Shown here: in pieces, positions 23,385-35,142 of the stretch
How positions within the stretch are numbered: position 1 is the first letter of the stretch
Layout: every line of letters starts with the position of its first letter
Translations under genes and position numbers: made by a program
Assembly: GCF_048544455.1 (NCBI RefSeq)
Contig: NC_133529.1
Coordinates: forward strand, 52,633,401-52,697,400
Length of the DNA stretch: 64,000 nt
Reading direction: 5' to 3'
Source of the DNA: Silene latifolia
Taxonomy: Eukaryota > Streptophyta > Magnoliopsida > Caryophyllales > Caryophyllaceae
Notes under the pieces: generated by a model
Databases searched by the model: none
Told to the model about the DNA's origin: nothing
Seen by the model: the letters and a program-made list of their open reading frames with translations, nothing else

Positions 23385-26159
23385 TCAAGTTTCATCATTG
23401 AGCTCGCCACCATCCAATTTTTCTTTCATAGCTTCTTTTGCATTCCGCATCCATTTGAAATTTTTCCAAGAAAATTCCCCTTTCCTTTTAGCACTCTTAG
23501 CATTAGTACCCTTAGCATCGTCACCTACAAAACAATTAACACCAATATCTTCCTCCAACAGATCCATCATTACGGATCCAAGTGTAATAGAGGTATTAAG
23601 AGAGTCCACAGTGCTAAATAAATAACAAGACTCTTGTAACATTGGGCTTCTAATGGTGTTGTTTTTGCTAAAGGTAACCCGGTCATCACCCACTTCTAAT
23701 GTCAACTTCCCCTTTTTCACATTGTAAAAATGGCCTACCCAATATAATTGGGGTTTGTGAGTCCTCGACCATATCAAGTATGAGGAAGTCAACGGGTATA
23801 AAAAATTTGCCAACTTTGATGGGCACATCTTCTAAGACACCTATAGGTCGCTTTAAAGAACGGTCCGCCATTTGCAAGGTGATACTTATGCATTTTAAAG
23901 CACCCATGTTAAGCTTTTCATAAATGGAATAGGGCATGACACTTACACTAGCACCTAGGTCGCAAAGAGCCTTATAAATGGTATATGTGCCTATAGTGCA
24001 AGGAATAGAATAACTACCGGGGTCCTTAGGTTTCAGGGGAGACTTGTTTTGTAAGAGTGTACTACACTTTTCGGTGAAAGCAATGGTCTCAACCTCATTG
24101 AAGGATCGCTTCTTTGAGAGGATTTCCTTCATAAACTTTGAATAGGAAGGGACTTGGATAAACAATTCTATAAATGGGACTGTGACTTGCAAATTCCTAG
24201 CAACCTCCAAGAACTTACCAAACTTACCTTCCTCCTTGTGCTTTGCTAGACGATGGGGAAACAGCACTTGAACAACGTCCTTTGGATGAGCATCCTCCAC
24301 ATCTTTCTCTTTCTCTTTCTCTTTCTCAACCTCAATAGGAGCATCCACCTTCTTAGAAATGGCATCACCTTCCTTAGCATTAGGAGATATCTCTTTCTCA
24401 ACAATCACCTCATTAATCTCTTTGGTACGAAGCTTACTATTTCTCTTATGCCACAACAAGCGATGAGGAAATGGCACACGATCCCTAACAAGAGTCTCTT
24501 CATTAGCCTTCTTTTTGTCATTTCCCCCAAGCTTGGGCTTTTTAACAACCACTTCGTTATCCAAAGTCATGGATAGCCCATCATAGCTTGTACCACTTCT
24601 CAAGGAAATAGCATTAACGGTCTCATGTGGTTGCGTACCTTGGGATGGTAGTTTGCTGGTCTTCCTTGAAGAGCTAGATGAGGCTAGTTGAGCCATTTGT
24701 TGCTCTAACATTTTGATTGCGGCATTGTGAGCTTGATCACTCTTTTGGATTTGAGCCAACAGTTCCCTTTGCATTTGTACCATCAAAGCCTCAAGTTTAC
24801 CCCCTCCTTGGTTATTTTGTTGGCCATTTTGTGGTGGTGGACCTTGATTTTGTTGGTAATTTTGTTGAGGTGCCTTTGTTGTTGGTTTTGAAAACTCGGT
24901 GGATGATTATACTTTTGTTGTTGTGGAACGTAAGCATTTTGTTGTTGTGGTTGGGGTTGAGGGCTGAGCACATTGTTGCTTGTGTAAGACAAGTTCGGGT
25001 GGAATTTTGAGTTCGGGTTGTATGTATTTGAAAATGTACCCGGTGGATAAGAACTTTGTCTAAAAGCTTGATAAGCACATACCTCCTCTATTGTAGCTTG
25101 GCATAGAGCGGCATAATGACCCGCACCCCCACAACCTTCACAAACAATGATTTGACTAGTAGAGGACACAACATTGAGTTGTTGGAGAGAATCCCTAGCA
25201 TCTCGTTCCGCCAATTGTTGTTGGAGTAAGACAATTTGAGCTAACAAGACGGGATTTTCGGAGGATTCTTCTTTACCTTTGAGTGGCACACTTCGGGAAT
25301 TGACTTATTGCGTGTTATGGATTGCCATAGATTCGATTGTGGCATGAGCAATATCGGTGTTAATTTGATCAAACCGCCCATTGTTGGCGGAATCTAGAAT
25401 CCTTCGAGACTCGGCACAACATCCATTATAGAATGTTATAGCTAGGAACCAAGCATCCAACCCATGATGTGGGTATTGGCTTTGCAACTCTTTGTACCTC
25501 TCCCAAGCTTTATATAAGCTCTCAAGAGCTTGTTGACGGAATCCGGTGATTTGACTCCTCAAGGTTTGAGTTTTCTCCGGTGGAAAAAACTTTTGATAGA
25601 AAGCAAGAGCCAATGTCTCCTAATTTGTGATTCCCATATCGGTGCGATCAAGGCTATTAATCCATAGCTTTGCCTTGTCCTTCAAAGAGAAAGGGAAAAG
25701 TATTACCCTAATTTGGGCTTGAGTGACGCCCGTTTACCGAATCATGGAGCAATAATCTCAAAGGTTTTGCACATGCGAATTGGGATCCTCCAAAGGACTT
25801 CCCCCAAATTGCTTCCTCTCCACGAGGCTAATGAAAGCCGACTTGATCTCGAATTCCGGTGCGGTAATTTGAGTAGTTGTAATACCGGCCGTAAGCATAT
25901 CTGCGGTGGGCTTTGAGTGATCGGAAAGTTTCACCATCTTTTTAGTTGGAGATGGTGGTGGTGGTGGAGATGATGAACTAGAAACCTCCTCCTCTTCAAG
26001 AGCTTTAAGATCGTCTAAGTAAGACTTTCTTGCACTTTTAACTTGCACGGGAGAAGCGGCTTCTTTAACCTCTTTCCAAAAACGTCGTCTTCTACAAAAG
26101 GTTTTCTCGGGCTCGGAATCCGGTGTAAGCAAATCTCCACTACGAGAAGACCAGGGCAT
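23385..26159 (-). pseudogene. Athila gag and aspartic protease, with stops and two frameshifts
   Basis: One long reading frame starts at 26159 (MPWSSRSGDLL), 112 bp after the primer binding site. Gag core: FPFSLKDKAKLWINSL (about 25690) and LYKAWERYKELQSQYPHHGL (about 25500). A CCHC zinc knuckle, CEGCGGAGHYAALC, lies near 25140-25100. The segment NAISLRSG near 24610 precedes the protease, whose active site reads LCDLGASVSVMPYS near 23970; Leu replaces the usual Thr but Asp is kept, as in many Athila proteases. The flap region reads IILGRPFL near 23740. In-frame stops lie near 25758, 25718, 25613 and 25305. The frame shifts near 24785 and shifts back near 23735. The last frame ends at 23385 without any RT. 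Mutated beyond function. Confidence 0.85.
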
Positions 26160-26270
26160 ACGACAACAATCTCTAGAAAATAATAAGTAACGGTCTCAAG
26201 GAACAATTGTTCCTTAACACAAAAGAAAACAAGATTGAAATAGACAAATCTAAACGCAGTAAAACCATGC

Positions 26271-26288
26271 TCCCCGGCAACGGCGCCA
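26271..26288 (-). other. Primer binding site of Athila A
   Basis: On the minus strand TGGCGCCGTTGCCGGGGA, 5 nt inside the 5' LTR end. The identical sequence is used by element C. Confidence 0.88.
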
Positions 26289-26293
26289 AAATT

Positions 26294-26828
26294 TGATAGG
26301 CTATGTCGCACACCTAACAAAGATAATTTCCATAGACACAAATTAATGTAGTAATAGGGGTCGAACACAAGGAGACGGGAATTGCGCTATGAAATGCTAT
26401 GAAAAGATTTCTATCAAGGTCGATTACGATTGGTTTGATGATTAGCAAATAAAACGATGTAAACTATATGATTAAAGGAGTCTAGGGGAGTCGGGTCACA
26501 CATGCATCTGTAATTATATATTCATGCTAAACTCGGAAATAATAACATTGTCAATTGTTTAGGCTTAAAGACACCCACCTCACGATATTAGTGTCAACCA
26601 TAGATCGGGTCCTAGAGAAACTCTCGTTTATGACTAGGTCATCCTACTACACATGCTTAGTTTAATCTGATTCCGTGCCTCTCGACTTATAGAACAAATT
26701 AACAAACTTAATCAATAAATAAGGCCTTTAAACAAAGATTAATCGTGACAATACAAACATGTGATAGAAACAATTAGACAATATTATATCTACCTAATTT
26801 ATCATTTTACATATATTAGATTTTGCAT
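26294..26828 (-). repeat. 5' LTR of Athila A, first piece
   Basis: Collinear with 18082-18614 of the 3' LTR up to TTGCAT. The sequence then switches abruptly to a Retand-like gag fragment; LTR homology resumes at 50503. Confidence 0.88.
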
Positions 26829-27242
26829 AAGGAGAATGGGAAGATCCGGGTAAAAAGCTCTTGTTTGACCCCTTTAATGGCCATGTAGTCTTTGAAGGCA
26901 CGGATATGATTCAGCGGGTCCTCCACTCCTTTGAACTTAGGCACATCAGTCAGGGTAAAGTTGTCAGGTAACTGGTCCCCAACAGGTTCGAATCTTCGGT
27001 TGTTCTCAAGATGGATATTGTTACCCCGGGCTAGGATCTGTTTTTCCAAGAGCTTTAGCCTTTTCTCGATTCGATCGAGGTGGAGTATTATGTTCTCCAG
27101 TTTCCTTGTTCTCCAGGGCGTCGATACGGGTCTCGACGCGATCCAGGGTGACCTTAAGAGCGGTAAGCAGGCTGGCTAGCTGATCAGTCGTGACAGCTCT
27201 ATTGTTATCATTGTTGTTGGACGAAGCTGAAGACGGGGCCAT
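26829..27242 (-). pseudogene. Retand-like gag N-terminus, frameshifted and truncated
   Basis: The start ATG at 27242 (MAPSSASSNNNDNNR) is followed by a heptad-like segment (LLTALKVTLDRVETRIDALEN). The frame shifts near 27080 to one containing LTDVPKFKGVEDPLNHIRAF and FTRIFPFSL, the start of the retrotransposon gag fold. It stops at the junction with Athila A's LTR, exactly where GRALEW-type gag sequence would follow. Confidence 0.7.
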
Positions 27243-28864
27243 GGCTTCTCAGGCAGAAAAATGGCTCAAATCACAACTCAATCTGACATGGTTCAAAGAC
27301 TGAATGCAGACAACACAAAGGGTGAGACAAAGATCAGACTCGACAAGACGAAGGTGACCGTGTGTGGTTCCTCGGTGCTGATTCGATTTATGACGTGACG
27401 GTGTTGACCGAACCTTTGACATGAGTCCAACATGACGGCACGACGCCATTGGACAATTCTCGTAGTGAGATAACTCATAAGTAAAGACCCATAAGTACGT
27501 TTGCTTCGACTCGATAGACACGAGGCGGAATTGGAATGGTGGACTGAAATTTTCGAAAATAGAAATTTTCAAAAAGATTCATTTGTCGCTTTAATGGTTG
27601 GCTTTCGAAGATAGAGATCTCCGCAAGTCGATCAGTTGAAGGGGTTGTCTTAAGTTTATTTACAGAAGACGGTTTTGAGTTTGAGTCGGCTCGGAAAACA
27701 GTGTATTATCTCCCAAGACGGTTTTGAAATTCAAAATTGTATGTTTTGAAAATCGGGTTTGAAATGTTTGAAGAGGTCTCGGGGACGGTGCATGGTCCTC
27801 GGGATCCCAAAAGTGTCTCGAGAAAAGGGTGTGTGCTTTTCTCAGGTTTTGAAAGACCCATTGTCGGCGCGAAACGGGTTAAAATCCGTATCTAGACGCG
27901 GCGATTATAACGGCGTAAAAAGGTGATTTGAAATGGTTGTAAAAAACCGAGTTTGAAAATCGTCATTACGACGGCGTAGAAAGGCGTGTTGAAATGGATA
28001 TAAAAACCGAGTTTGAAAATCGTTATTACAACGGCCTAGAAAGGCGTGTTGAAATGGTTATAAAAACCGGGTTTGAAAATCGTCATTACGACGGCCTAGA
28101 AAGGCATGCAACGGTCGGTGAAAGACCGAGGTTTGACACGGCCATTATAACGGCGCAAAAAGGTGATTTCGAAAGTTTTGAAAATGACACGGAAGGACTT
28201 ATGATCAAGTAGCACATAAGCACTCACAGTTCATTATATTATGCATTATGCTGACACGGGTTTTGGCTTAAAAAGGTGGGTTACACACCAAGCAATCAAA
28301 CCCCGATTTGCGAGAGGGATACCAATCCAAACAAAATGTGCAAGGAGGGTGCCCTAGCCTCGTGCTCGAAAGTGATGAAAGCTCTTTGACGAAACAGAAA
28401 TGTGTAACGTCAATGGTATGCTTGACTCAATTGGGATTCGAAACGCGGGGATGAGAAAACTCACGCCGACGAGTCGAGCCAATTGGTCGATAAAGGTTAG
28501 GTTGTGGGCCCGGACAAGGAACCCGACCGTGACCGTAATATCAATTAATGCATTCCAACCAAGACCTCATTCGAGTGTCACCATCTAGGGATCACAAAGA
28601 CGTAAGTGTCCTAGTTTTCCCTAAAGGAGTCGCCAATCTGTGGACATGGGCCACGTCTCGGTCCGTGGATTTGGGGGTCCACCTACCGGTCCGTAGTCAC
28701 GGGCCACCTGCACGCCAGGCCAATCTGTGGACATGCAGCGGTCTTTTGAAAGCCACGCTCGGCGGCGTAAAAATGCTTTCGACCGGATCGTTTTAGATCG
28801 GTCGGTTTCGTCTCGATAAGGGTCTCGAAATGATTAGAGATGTTCGGAGTCGCCACCAAGCATT
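27243..28864 (-). other. Leader (5' UTR) of the Retand-like element
   Basis: No ORF is supported. The putative primer binding site TGGTGGCGACTCC lies at 28846-28858 on the minus strand, 6 nt inside the LTR. The same string follows the homologous LTR at 63809. The leader holds the tandem array at 27898-28180. Confidence 0.55.
27898..28180. repeat. Tandem array, about 60-bp unit, 4-5 copies, in the Retand-like leader
   Basis: Units read roughly GAAATGGTTATAAAAACCG, then AGTTTGAAAATCGTCATTAC, then GACGGCGTAGAAAGGCGTGTT. The middle three copies are nearly identical; the outer ones diverge. Confidence 0.85.
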
Positions 28865-31152
28865 TGTGGGATGCTTGGAACCCGTTCAAATTCCACTTTA
28901 TACCTCGGTCAAATCGAAGCACAAAGCAGCGTTTGACATAGGTACTAAAGATAAGGAAATCGTCCTTCTTTAGCATCCTATCTCTAGAATGACTCTCGTA
29001 CGCCCTGGATAAGGTCGTCCACTATCCAAAGTTTCTGAGTAAGAGGTGAAGGTACGTATTGGGAAGCCCTTTAATCAGACACCCAATCCCGCCCGCGGTA
29101 ACGGCCTCTACTGATCGATCTTGGTTGGTTGAATGCAAAAGTTGATAAAACGGTTTAAATGCATGAATGCGCATCCAATAATTTAAACCTAACATGTGAG
29201 AGCTTTCTAAGTCGATTGATTTAATCCAAATATCAAGTATAAGATGTCGAGTTGGATTTACGGTTGATTTGCATGCAAGACGGGAATTAAACATCCATTT
29301 ACCGTATTAGGTTTAGGGTGCATAACGTGATCCATTTGTCTTAGTAAGGCATTTTGCAAATGTAGTTTTAAATAAACAAATAGTCATCTGATCCGTCCTA
29401 TATCCGAGTTAACCGGAGTCGGGATCGTCCTAGACTAATGCTGGAAGGGAACAGGTCCTGTACCAGACGGCTATATGAGGCGCGAGCCAGCCGGCGGTAT
29501 AAGGGGCCTCTCCTTGGTTCTGAAAATGAGAAAGAAAAGGCCTTCTTGAGGCGCGGGTTAGCCTACGGTTATATGTCGTATTCTGACCATTTGAAAAACG
29601 TTATAAAACGTGTTAAAAGATGGGTATTTGAACCCGGTTTGATTTGAAAGGGTCGTTTAGACCGCATTTGTTGATTTGAAGAACTAGACTCGAATAATCA
29701 TCATTATTTTGATAATATTCGGTGTCGGGTTCGATTTGACAAACTTGACATGAATAGTTTTGCAAATAATTATGAACTTATTGTTTTAAGTTCATTTGAA
29801 TGTAATTAGTCGATATTCATCATCGTACCCGGGTTAAAATCCGGCATGGTATGTAGAACCAAGGATGACTTTGTGTTGGGGACTAATATGTTTGTTTTTA
29901 GAAATGTGAAGAAATGAAATAAAAGGTTTTAAAATACCTTTTAAATGTCATTAACCAAATATTATCACCGAAACACGGATTTAACCGTCATGGTATATGG
30001 AACCTAGGGTGAAAAATATTTTATGGTTAAAACAAATGAAATAAAATAAAAAAGGTTTGAAAATATTTGAAATGGTAAAAAACCAATTACAAATATGAAA
30101 ATGGATTAAAGGGGAAAGACGAGAACAAACACGGTTGATCTCTGACCTGAACACCCCATTTAGGCGCGGGCAAGCCTGCAACCTAAGGGGTTTCTGTCTT
30201 AGGCCAAAAATCAGTTTTGGCTCGTTTATCCCATGTTTTGGTTCATGTTATGCACGTTTTAGCATGTTATAGTCATGAAACAAATGAAAAAATGATAAAA
30301 AGAGGATTTTTACACCCTCATACTTACATGTTTAGTTATGGCGAGTGACCGACGTAAGTGTAACAACTCGTTTGGTCGGAAAAAACTCGGTTTAAAACCG
30401 TTTTGGTAAGTAAACAGAGTGTTTTAAGATTAGTGGCGGTGTAGTGGTCGAAGTGGTCGGTCAAGTGATTTAATGCACGATGACGGTACCAAACAATGTG
30501 TAAGGCTTGTATTTACGATCGGTAGGTCGTAAATACGCGTCGGATTGTGACTTAAGAAGTCGAGTCGAGAATTTTAAGGGAGAAAAGAGGGGGTGGACGC
30601 TCGCGTAACTCTCAAATGGGGGGCATTTGAGGGGTATTTATAGGAGAATGAGTGGTTGTGTGAGTTTTGAGCGACGTGGCCACCTGGGCTGCTCAAAGAG
30701 GCGTGAGCCACATCGCGGGTCTTCGAGGTGTGTTGTCGCTTTCACACAAACGCAATCATGATTTGTTCTATCCTAGGTTTTGTAGTCATATGTTTGGTAC
30801 TTGACCAAACATAAATCCGGGAAAACTTAAGGTAGAAGGTTTGAAATGTTTTGTTTTTGGTGGTTGACTTGGTTTGACTCGTTGTTGGAGTCGGGATTTG
30901 AATTTTTGAGTCGGTTTTTGGTCCGGTGTCGGTTTTGACTCTAGTTAGTGTCATTGCGACCTCGTCGTCGTGCATTAAACACTCCAGGTATTTTTGAAAT
31001 ATTTTGAAATGTTATATTTTCGAAATCGTTTTAAGTTTTTCGACGTAAAGTTGTACACAAACTGTCGATCAAACGCCGCGATTTCAAAACATGTTGTAGT
31101 CCGATAATCATCGGGTGTTTGTTGGAGTCTCAGCATATACTGGGTATCTACA
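28865..31152 (-). repeat. 5' LTR of the Retand-like element
   Basis: About 2.29 kb, TG...CA on the minus strand (TGTAGATACCC ... ATCCCACA). It has short GC-rich islands with GAGGCGCGAGCC/CGCGGGTTAGCC motifs (29478-29570, 30150-30180, 30690-30720). Only one LTR of this element is in the nest. Confidence 0.7.
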
Positions 31153-32462
31153 GTGCCATCCATTTGAGGAGTGGTACAAGGTATGAAGGGCCGAAGAAGC
31201 CAATTGATGAAGACATTGTGGAGGCTATTGGCAAGCAAAGAGTTGAGAACTCTAAGGAAGAAGAAGAATCCACCACCAATGAAGTTTCAAAGAAGAAGAA
31301 TGAAGAGAAGGCTAAGGAAAAAGAGCCTATTGTGATTAGACTTCCATTCCCAAGTCGTCAAGCTAAGCCTAAGTTTGATTAACAACGTGGAAAGTTCATG
31401 GAGATTGTGAAGAACTTAGAAGTCTCAATCCCGTTCACGGAATTGGTCAATCATGTTCCGGCCTATGCAAAATATATGAAAGAAATTCTTACCAAGAAGA
31501 AATCCATCCGGAAATTAGAGACTATTGCATTCACTAAAGTGAGTAGTGCTATTCTACAAGGAATTTCCCCTCCAAAACTCAAAGATTCGGGAAGTTTCTC
31601 TATTCCATGCACCATTGGCGACACTACGATCAACAAAGCATTATATAACCTTGGAGCAAGTGTAGTTGTCATGTCATACTCGGTATGCAAGAGGCTAGGA
31701 ATGGGAGAGCTCAAGTGCACTAACATTACTCTTCAAACGACGAATCGATTAACAAAGATACCTTTAGGGGTATGGGAGGTTGTGCCCGTAAGAATTGGCA
31801 AGTTCTTCATCCCGGTAGACTTTGTCATTGTAGACATGGAGGAGGATTCCAACATTCCTATCATTTTAGGAAGACCTTTCTTACACACCGCGGGAGCGGT
31901 GATTTATGTGAAACATGGAGAGCTCACACTTGAAGTGGGAGATGAGACGATCACATTTAACCTTGACAAGACAATGAGAGCTCCCCGATTACATGAGCCA
32001 TGTTTCAAGATCAATCACTATAGCCGAGAAAGTGATAGGAAGAAGTTGGCATCTCAATGCAAAGATCAAGCTATGAGAAAAGAATCACCACCCATATGGA
32101 AGAAAAAAGTGGATGATCCTCAAGATGCTTTATCCGGAGAGCAAGGAAATTTCAACAACAATGAGAGCTTGAATAGCTCACCACCAATCATGACAAGAGA
32201 AGAAGAAGGCCTCATTGGCCATGACAACAAGAAAGAGGAGTTGTTTCCATCAACTCATGATACCATTGGGAAGCAAGCTAGTGAAGTATGTGGTCTATGG
32301 GATGACGAATTTGAAGGATTAGTCAATCCTTATATTGATAATGCTATGACCTTAGATCAAGGCTTTGGTGACCATCTTGACTCAAGTCACCACCATGAAA
32401 AACACAATGTGCAAAGGTCTATTGAAGATCTTTACAATGACAATGAACAAGCCTTCGACTAG
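31153..32462 (+). pseudogene. Athila B gag C-terminus and aspartic protease
   Basis: The frame opens at the junction with AIHLRSGTRYEG, the conserved segment just before protease. A single in-frame TAA at 31380-31382 interrupts it, and it then runs to 32462. The protease reads LYNLGASVVVMSYSV near 31650, so the catalytic Asp expected in DLGA/DTGA is Asn, which should abolish activity. IILGRPFL follows near 31860 and LTLEVGDETITF near 31930. The tail (about 160 residues) is acidic and ends NDNEQAFD; there is no RT. It is related to, but clearly diverged from, the protease of element A. Confidence 0.85.
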
Positions 32463-33585
32463 TTCTATAAGGTGTTGAGCAACATCAACAACACCTTGGC
32501 TATGCCTCCTTGACATCTCATTCAAGATTGAGAGTTTGGTGGAGTCCTCCCTAAACCACCATTTGTAAATACTCTTAACTCTTAACTTGTATTTTACTTC
32601 TTGTATTGCATTTTTGTTAATTTTGAATTTGCAATTTCATACTTTGATCAAGATTTTTCATCATGAGAGAAAGTGAGGGAGGATTTTAATGTGTTTTGAT
32701 GTGTAGTGTTTGCTTTAGTGTGGGGATAGCAATTGCCTAGGATATCCGAGCCTTCATAATGCACCTACAATGAAAACCAAAGGAATAAAGAAGAAATGAC
32801 ATGGGAAATGAAGAATCCCCGCGGGTGGAACTGAACTCGTGGGTATAGGAGAAGATCCGAGCATCCCCAGAGGGAATCCGCCCGTCTTGAGCATGATCCG
32901 AGCGTCCTGGCTCTAAGACGCTCGTCTTAGGAGAGTTGAAGTTAAAATTTTGGGACTGTTTTAAAATCTGGGCAGATCACAGGGAAGACGCCCGTCTCAG
33001 TCCAGAAGACGCTCGTCTCAGAGGAAATCTGCGCGTCTTGACCTGTGCAAAAACTTAGAGTCCATACTGTCTATAAATCCGAGCGTCCCCAAGTGAAGGC
33101 GCTCATGTCCTGCAAAATCCGCCCGTCTCCTGAAGAATCCGCGTGTCTCAGCACGGGTTAGAAATTTCTCAGCTGACTGACTAAGGATCCGAGCGTCTCC
33201 TACCCAAGACGCCCGTCTCCTACTGCTGATAGCCTATAACACGGGATTTAATCCCTCCTTCCCCAATTCATTTCCTTCTTTCAAAACACAACCACGCATC
33301 CAAAACCCTCAAAACCCTCAATCCCTTCATCAACAAAACACAAAATCCTCAACCAAATTCACCCAAATCAAACCCAAACTTCCTCAAAACACAATCAAAT
33401 TACTCCTTTGTCAACAAGAAGCCATCAAAACACCAAAATCCTCAAAAATTGAATCCATTTTCTAGGGTTTCAAGGCAAAATTCGAAAACCCAAAATCGAT
33501 TAGGGATTAATTGGAGCTTGAGGAGACTAGAAGCATTCAAGCAATACTTTGGTTTGTTGATACAATCTTAATAAGGAGAAGCATT
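32463..33585 (+). other. Env leader of Athila B with a GACG-motif island
   Basis: 32530-32640 shares the phrase GTGGAGTCCTCCCTAAACCA with element C just after its integrase, so this is the normal pol-env spacer. 32820-33235 is a GC-rich island with many GAGCGTC, GACGCCCGTCT and GACGCTCGTCT motifs. 33240-33585 is an A/C-rich leader before the env-like start. Confidence 0.7.
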
Positions 33586-35142
33586 ATGGCAAGGACTAAA
33601 GGTGGAAACAAGGCACCCACAACATCAAATCTTTTAAAAAGGCAACAAGCTCTTTTAGCCTCAAAGGCTATGGTAGTGCATCAGGCAAGGGTGGAGATTC
33701 AAGAAGTTGCTACTCCTATGGTGGAAGATTATCCGGAGGTAACTTTCACAAACTATTCTCATAGAAAAGCATTTATATCCCTTGCTAGAAAAACTATTTT
33801 GCCTACCAAATTCATATGCCATGATGCCTTAGATAAGTTAGGTGTTCTTGAAAGGACCAAGAACTTTTTCGAGTCTATGAAATTGAAAACACTCTTTGAG
33901 ATGGAGGAATTGACTTACCCCTCCCTTACCATGGAGTTTATAAGTTCTTTGAAGATCAATAAGGTAGAGACTCGAAAAAATATTGAATTCCGCCTAGAAA
34001 ACAAGGATAGAAAAATGTCCTTTGATGAGTTTGGTAAAGTGTTTGGTCTTAAATAACACTCTCATTATGAAAAGAAGCCCTCGAAATATGACCCCGCACC
34101 TCTATGGAAAGAAATCACTGGAAGAAAATTTGAATCCTACCATGAGTGTCATGTCCTCTATGTCCACCATCCGGGTATAAGGGTATGGCGTAAGGTTGTG
34201 GGTAACACTTTAATTGCAAGAAAGGGTACTAATCATTTTATCGAGCTCGACTTTGTCTATCTTGAATTCACCATGAATGTCAACAAAAAGTTCACCAAGG
34301 AATACAACATACTTCAACTCTTACTTGAATGGTGGCTTACAATTGACCATGGTAAAGAAGGAGCGGCTTTTATCATTAATGGAGGATTAGTGACATGGTT
34401 AGCCAAACACTTCAACCCGGATTTTAACAATGAGAAGACATACAAACCGGTTAGAGATGGCAACCTTCTTGATTTGGCCACTATGATTAACAAGTTTCAT
34501 TGGGTCAACAAATTTGAGTGGCTCACTAAGGAAGCTAAGTCCTTCATCTTGCCAAGCAAGATATGCCGCCTCAATGTCTGAAGTCCAAGCTACTTACTCC
34601 CCGTCTCCGATGAAGCCGAGATGATCATGAGGCAACATAGGGAATCGAATGCCAAGCCCTCCTCCTCCTCTATTATGACTCCACCTTATCCGATTGAATA
34701 TCAAGAATTCACACCAAGTGGCACAAATGTTGAGGTAGGCAAAGACTACTTGACTCAATCATTGCAACACATGCATAAGCAAGCTTATGAAGACCGAGTC
34801 AATGTCTACCGAGCTCAATATCCGCCCCTCCTTCATCTAGCAAGGCAAGGACTCCTTGATTCTACATGTCCTTTGCCTAGATGGGCGGATAGGAATATGT
34901 TCTTCCCGAATGCTCCTAGAGATGCCAACTTGGATGGTGAAGTTACTAAAGGGAAGGAGATTATTGTTGAGAGCGGGGAAGATAGTGACTCTTGCCATGA
35001 GGAAGAAGAGGAAGAAGTGCAAAGCTCAAGTGATAGTGACGATGGTGAAGCCTCCGGGTCCATGGAGGTAGATGATGATGATAATGAGGATGATGAAGAT
35101 GACGATGATAGTGATGAGGATGTCGCCATGAGCGACAATTGA
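33586..35142 (+). pseudogene. Athila B env-like (ATHILA ORF1-type) protein with two in-frame stops
   Basis: The start ATG at 33586 (MARTKGGNKAP) opens one frame that continues to 35142 apart from a TAA at 34054-34056 and a TGA at 34579-34581. Recognisable segments are FRLENKDRKMSFDEFGKVFGL near residue 145, a Trp/Tyr segment (HHPGIRVWRKVVG) near 195, and INGGLVTWLAKHFNP near 265, equivalent to VLGGLVTKIA of element A. The tail is strongly acidic (runs of Asp/Glu, 34985-35130). The short tail distinguishes it from the Gly/Tyr-rich tail of A. Only two changes separate it from an open frame, so it decayed less than the env-like ORFs of A and C. Confidence 0.78.

Larger units (their letters stand above)
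26829..31152 (-). mobile_element. Ogre/Retand (Tat)-like LTR retrotransposon, 5' end only
   Basis: In minus orientation: an LTR starting TGTAGATACCCAG at 31152 and ending near 28865, a putative primer binding site, a long leader with a tandem array, then gag starting at 27242 and cut at 26829. Pol and the other LTR are absent. The LTR body is homologous, in opposite orientation, to 62950-63800. It abuts Athila B's gag at 31153, so it appears to have inserted there before a deletion removed its 3' part. Confidence 0.75.
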
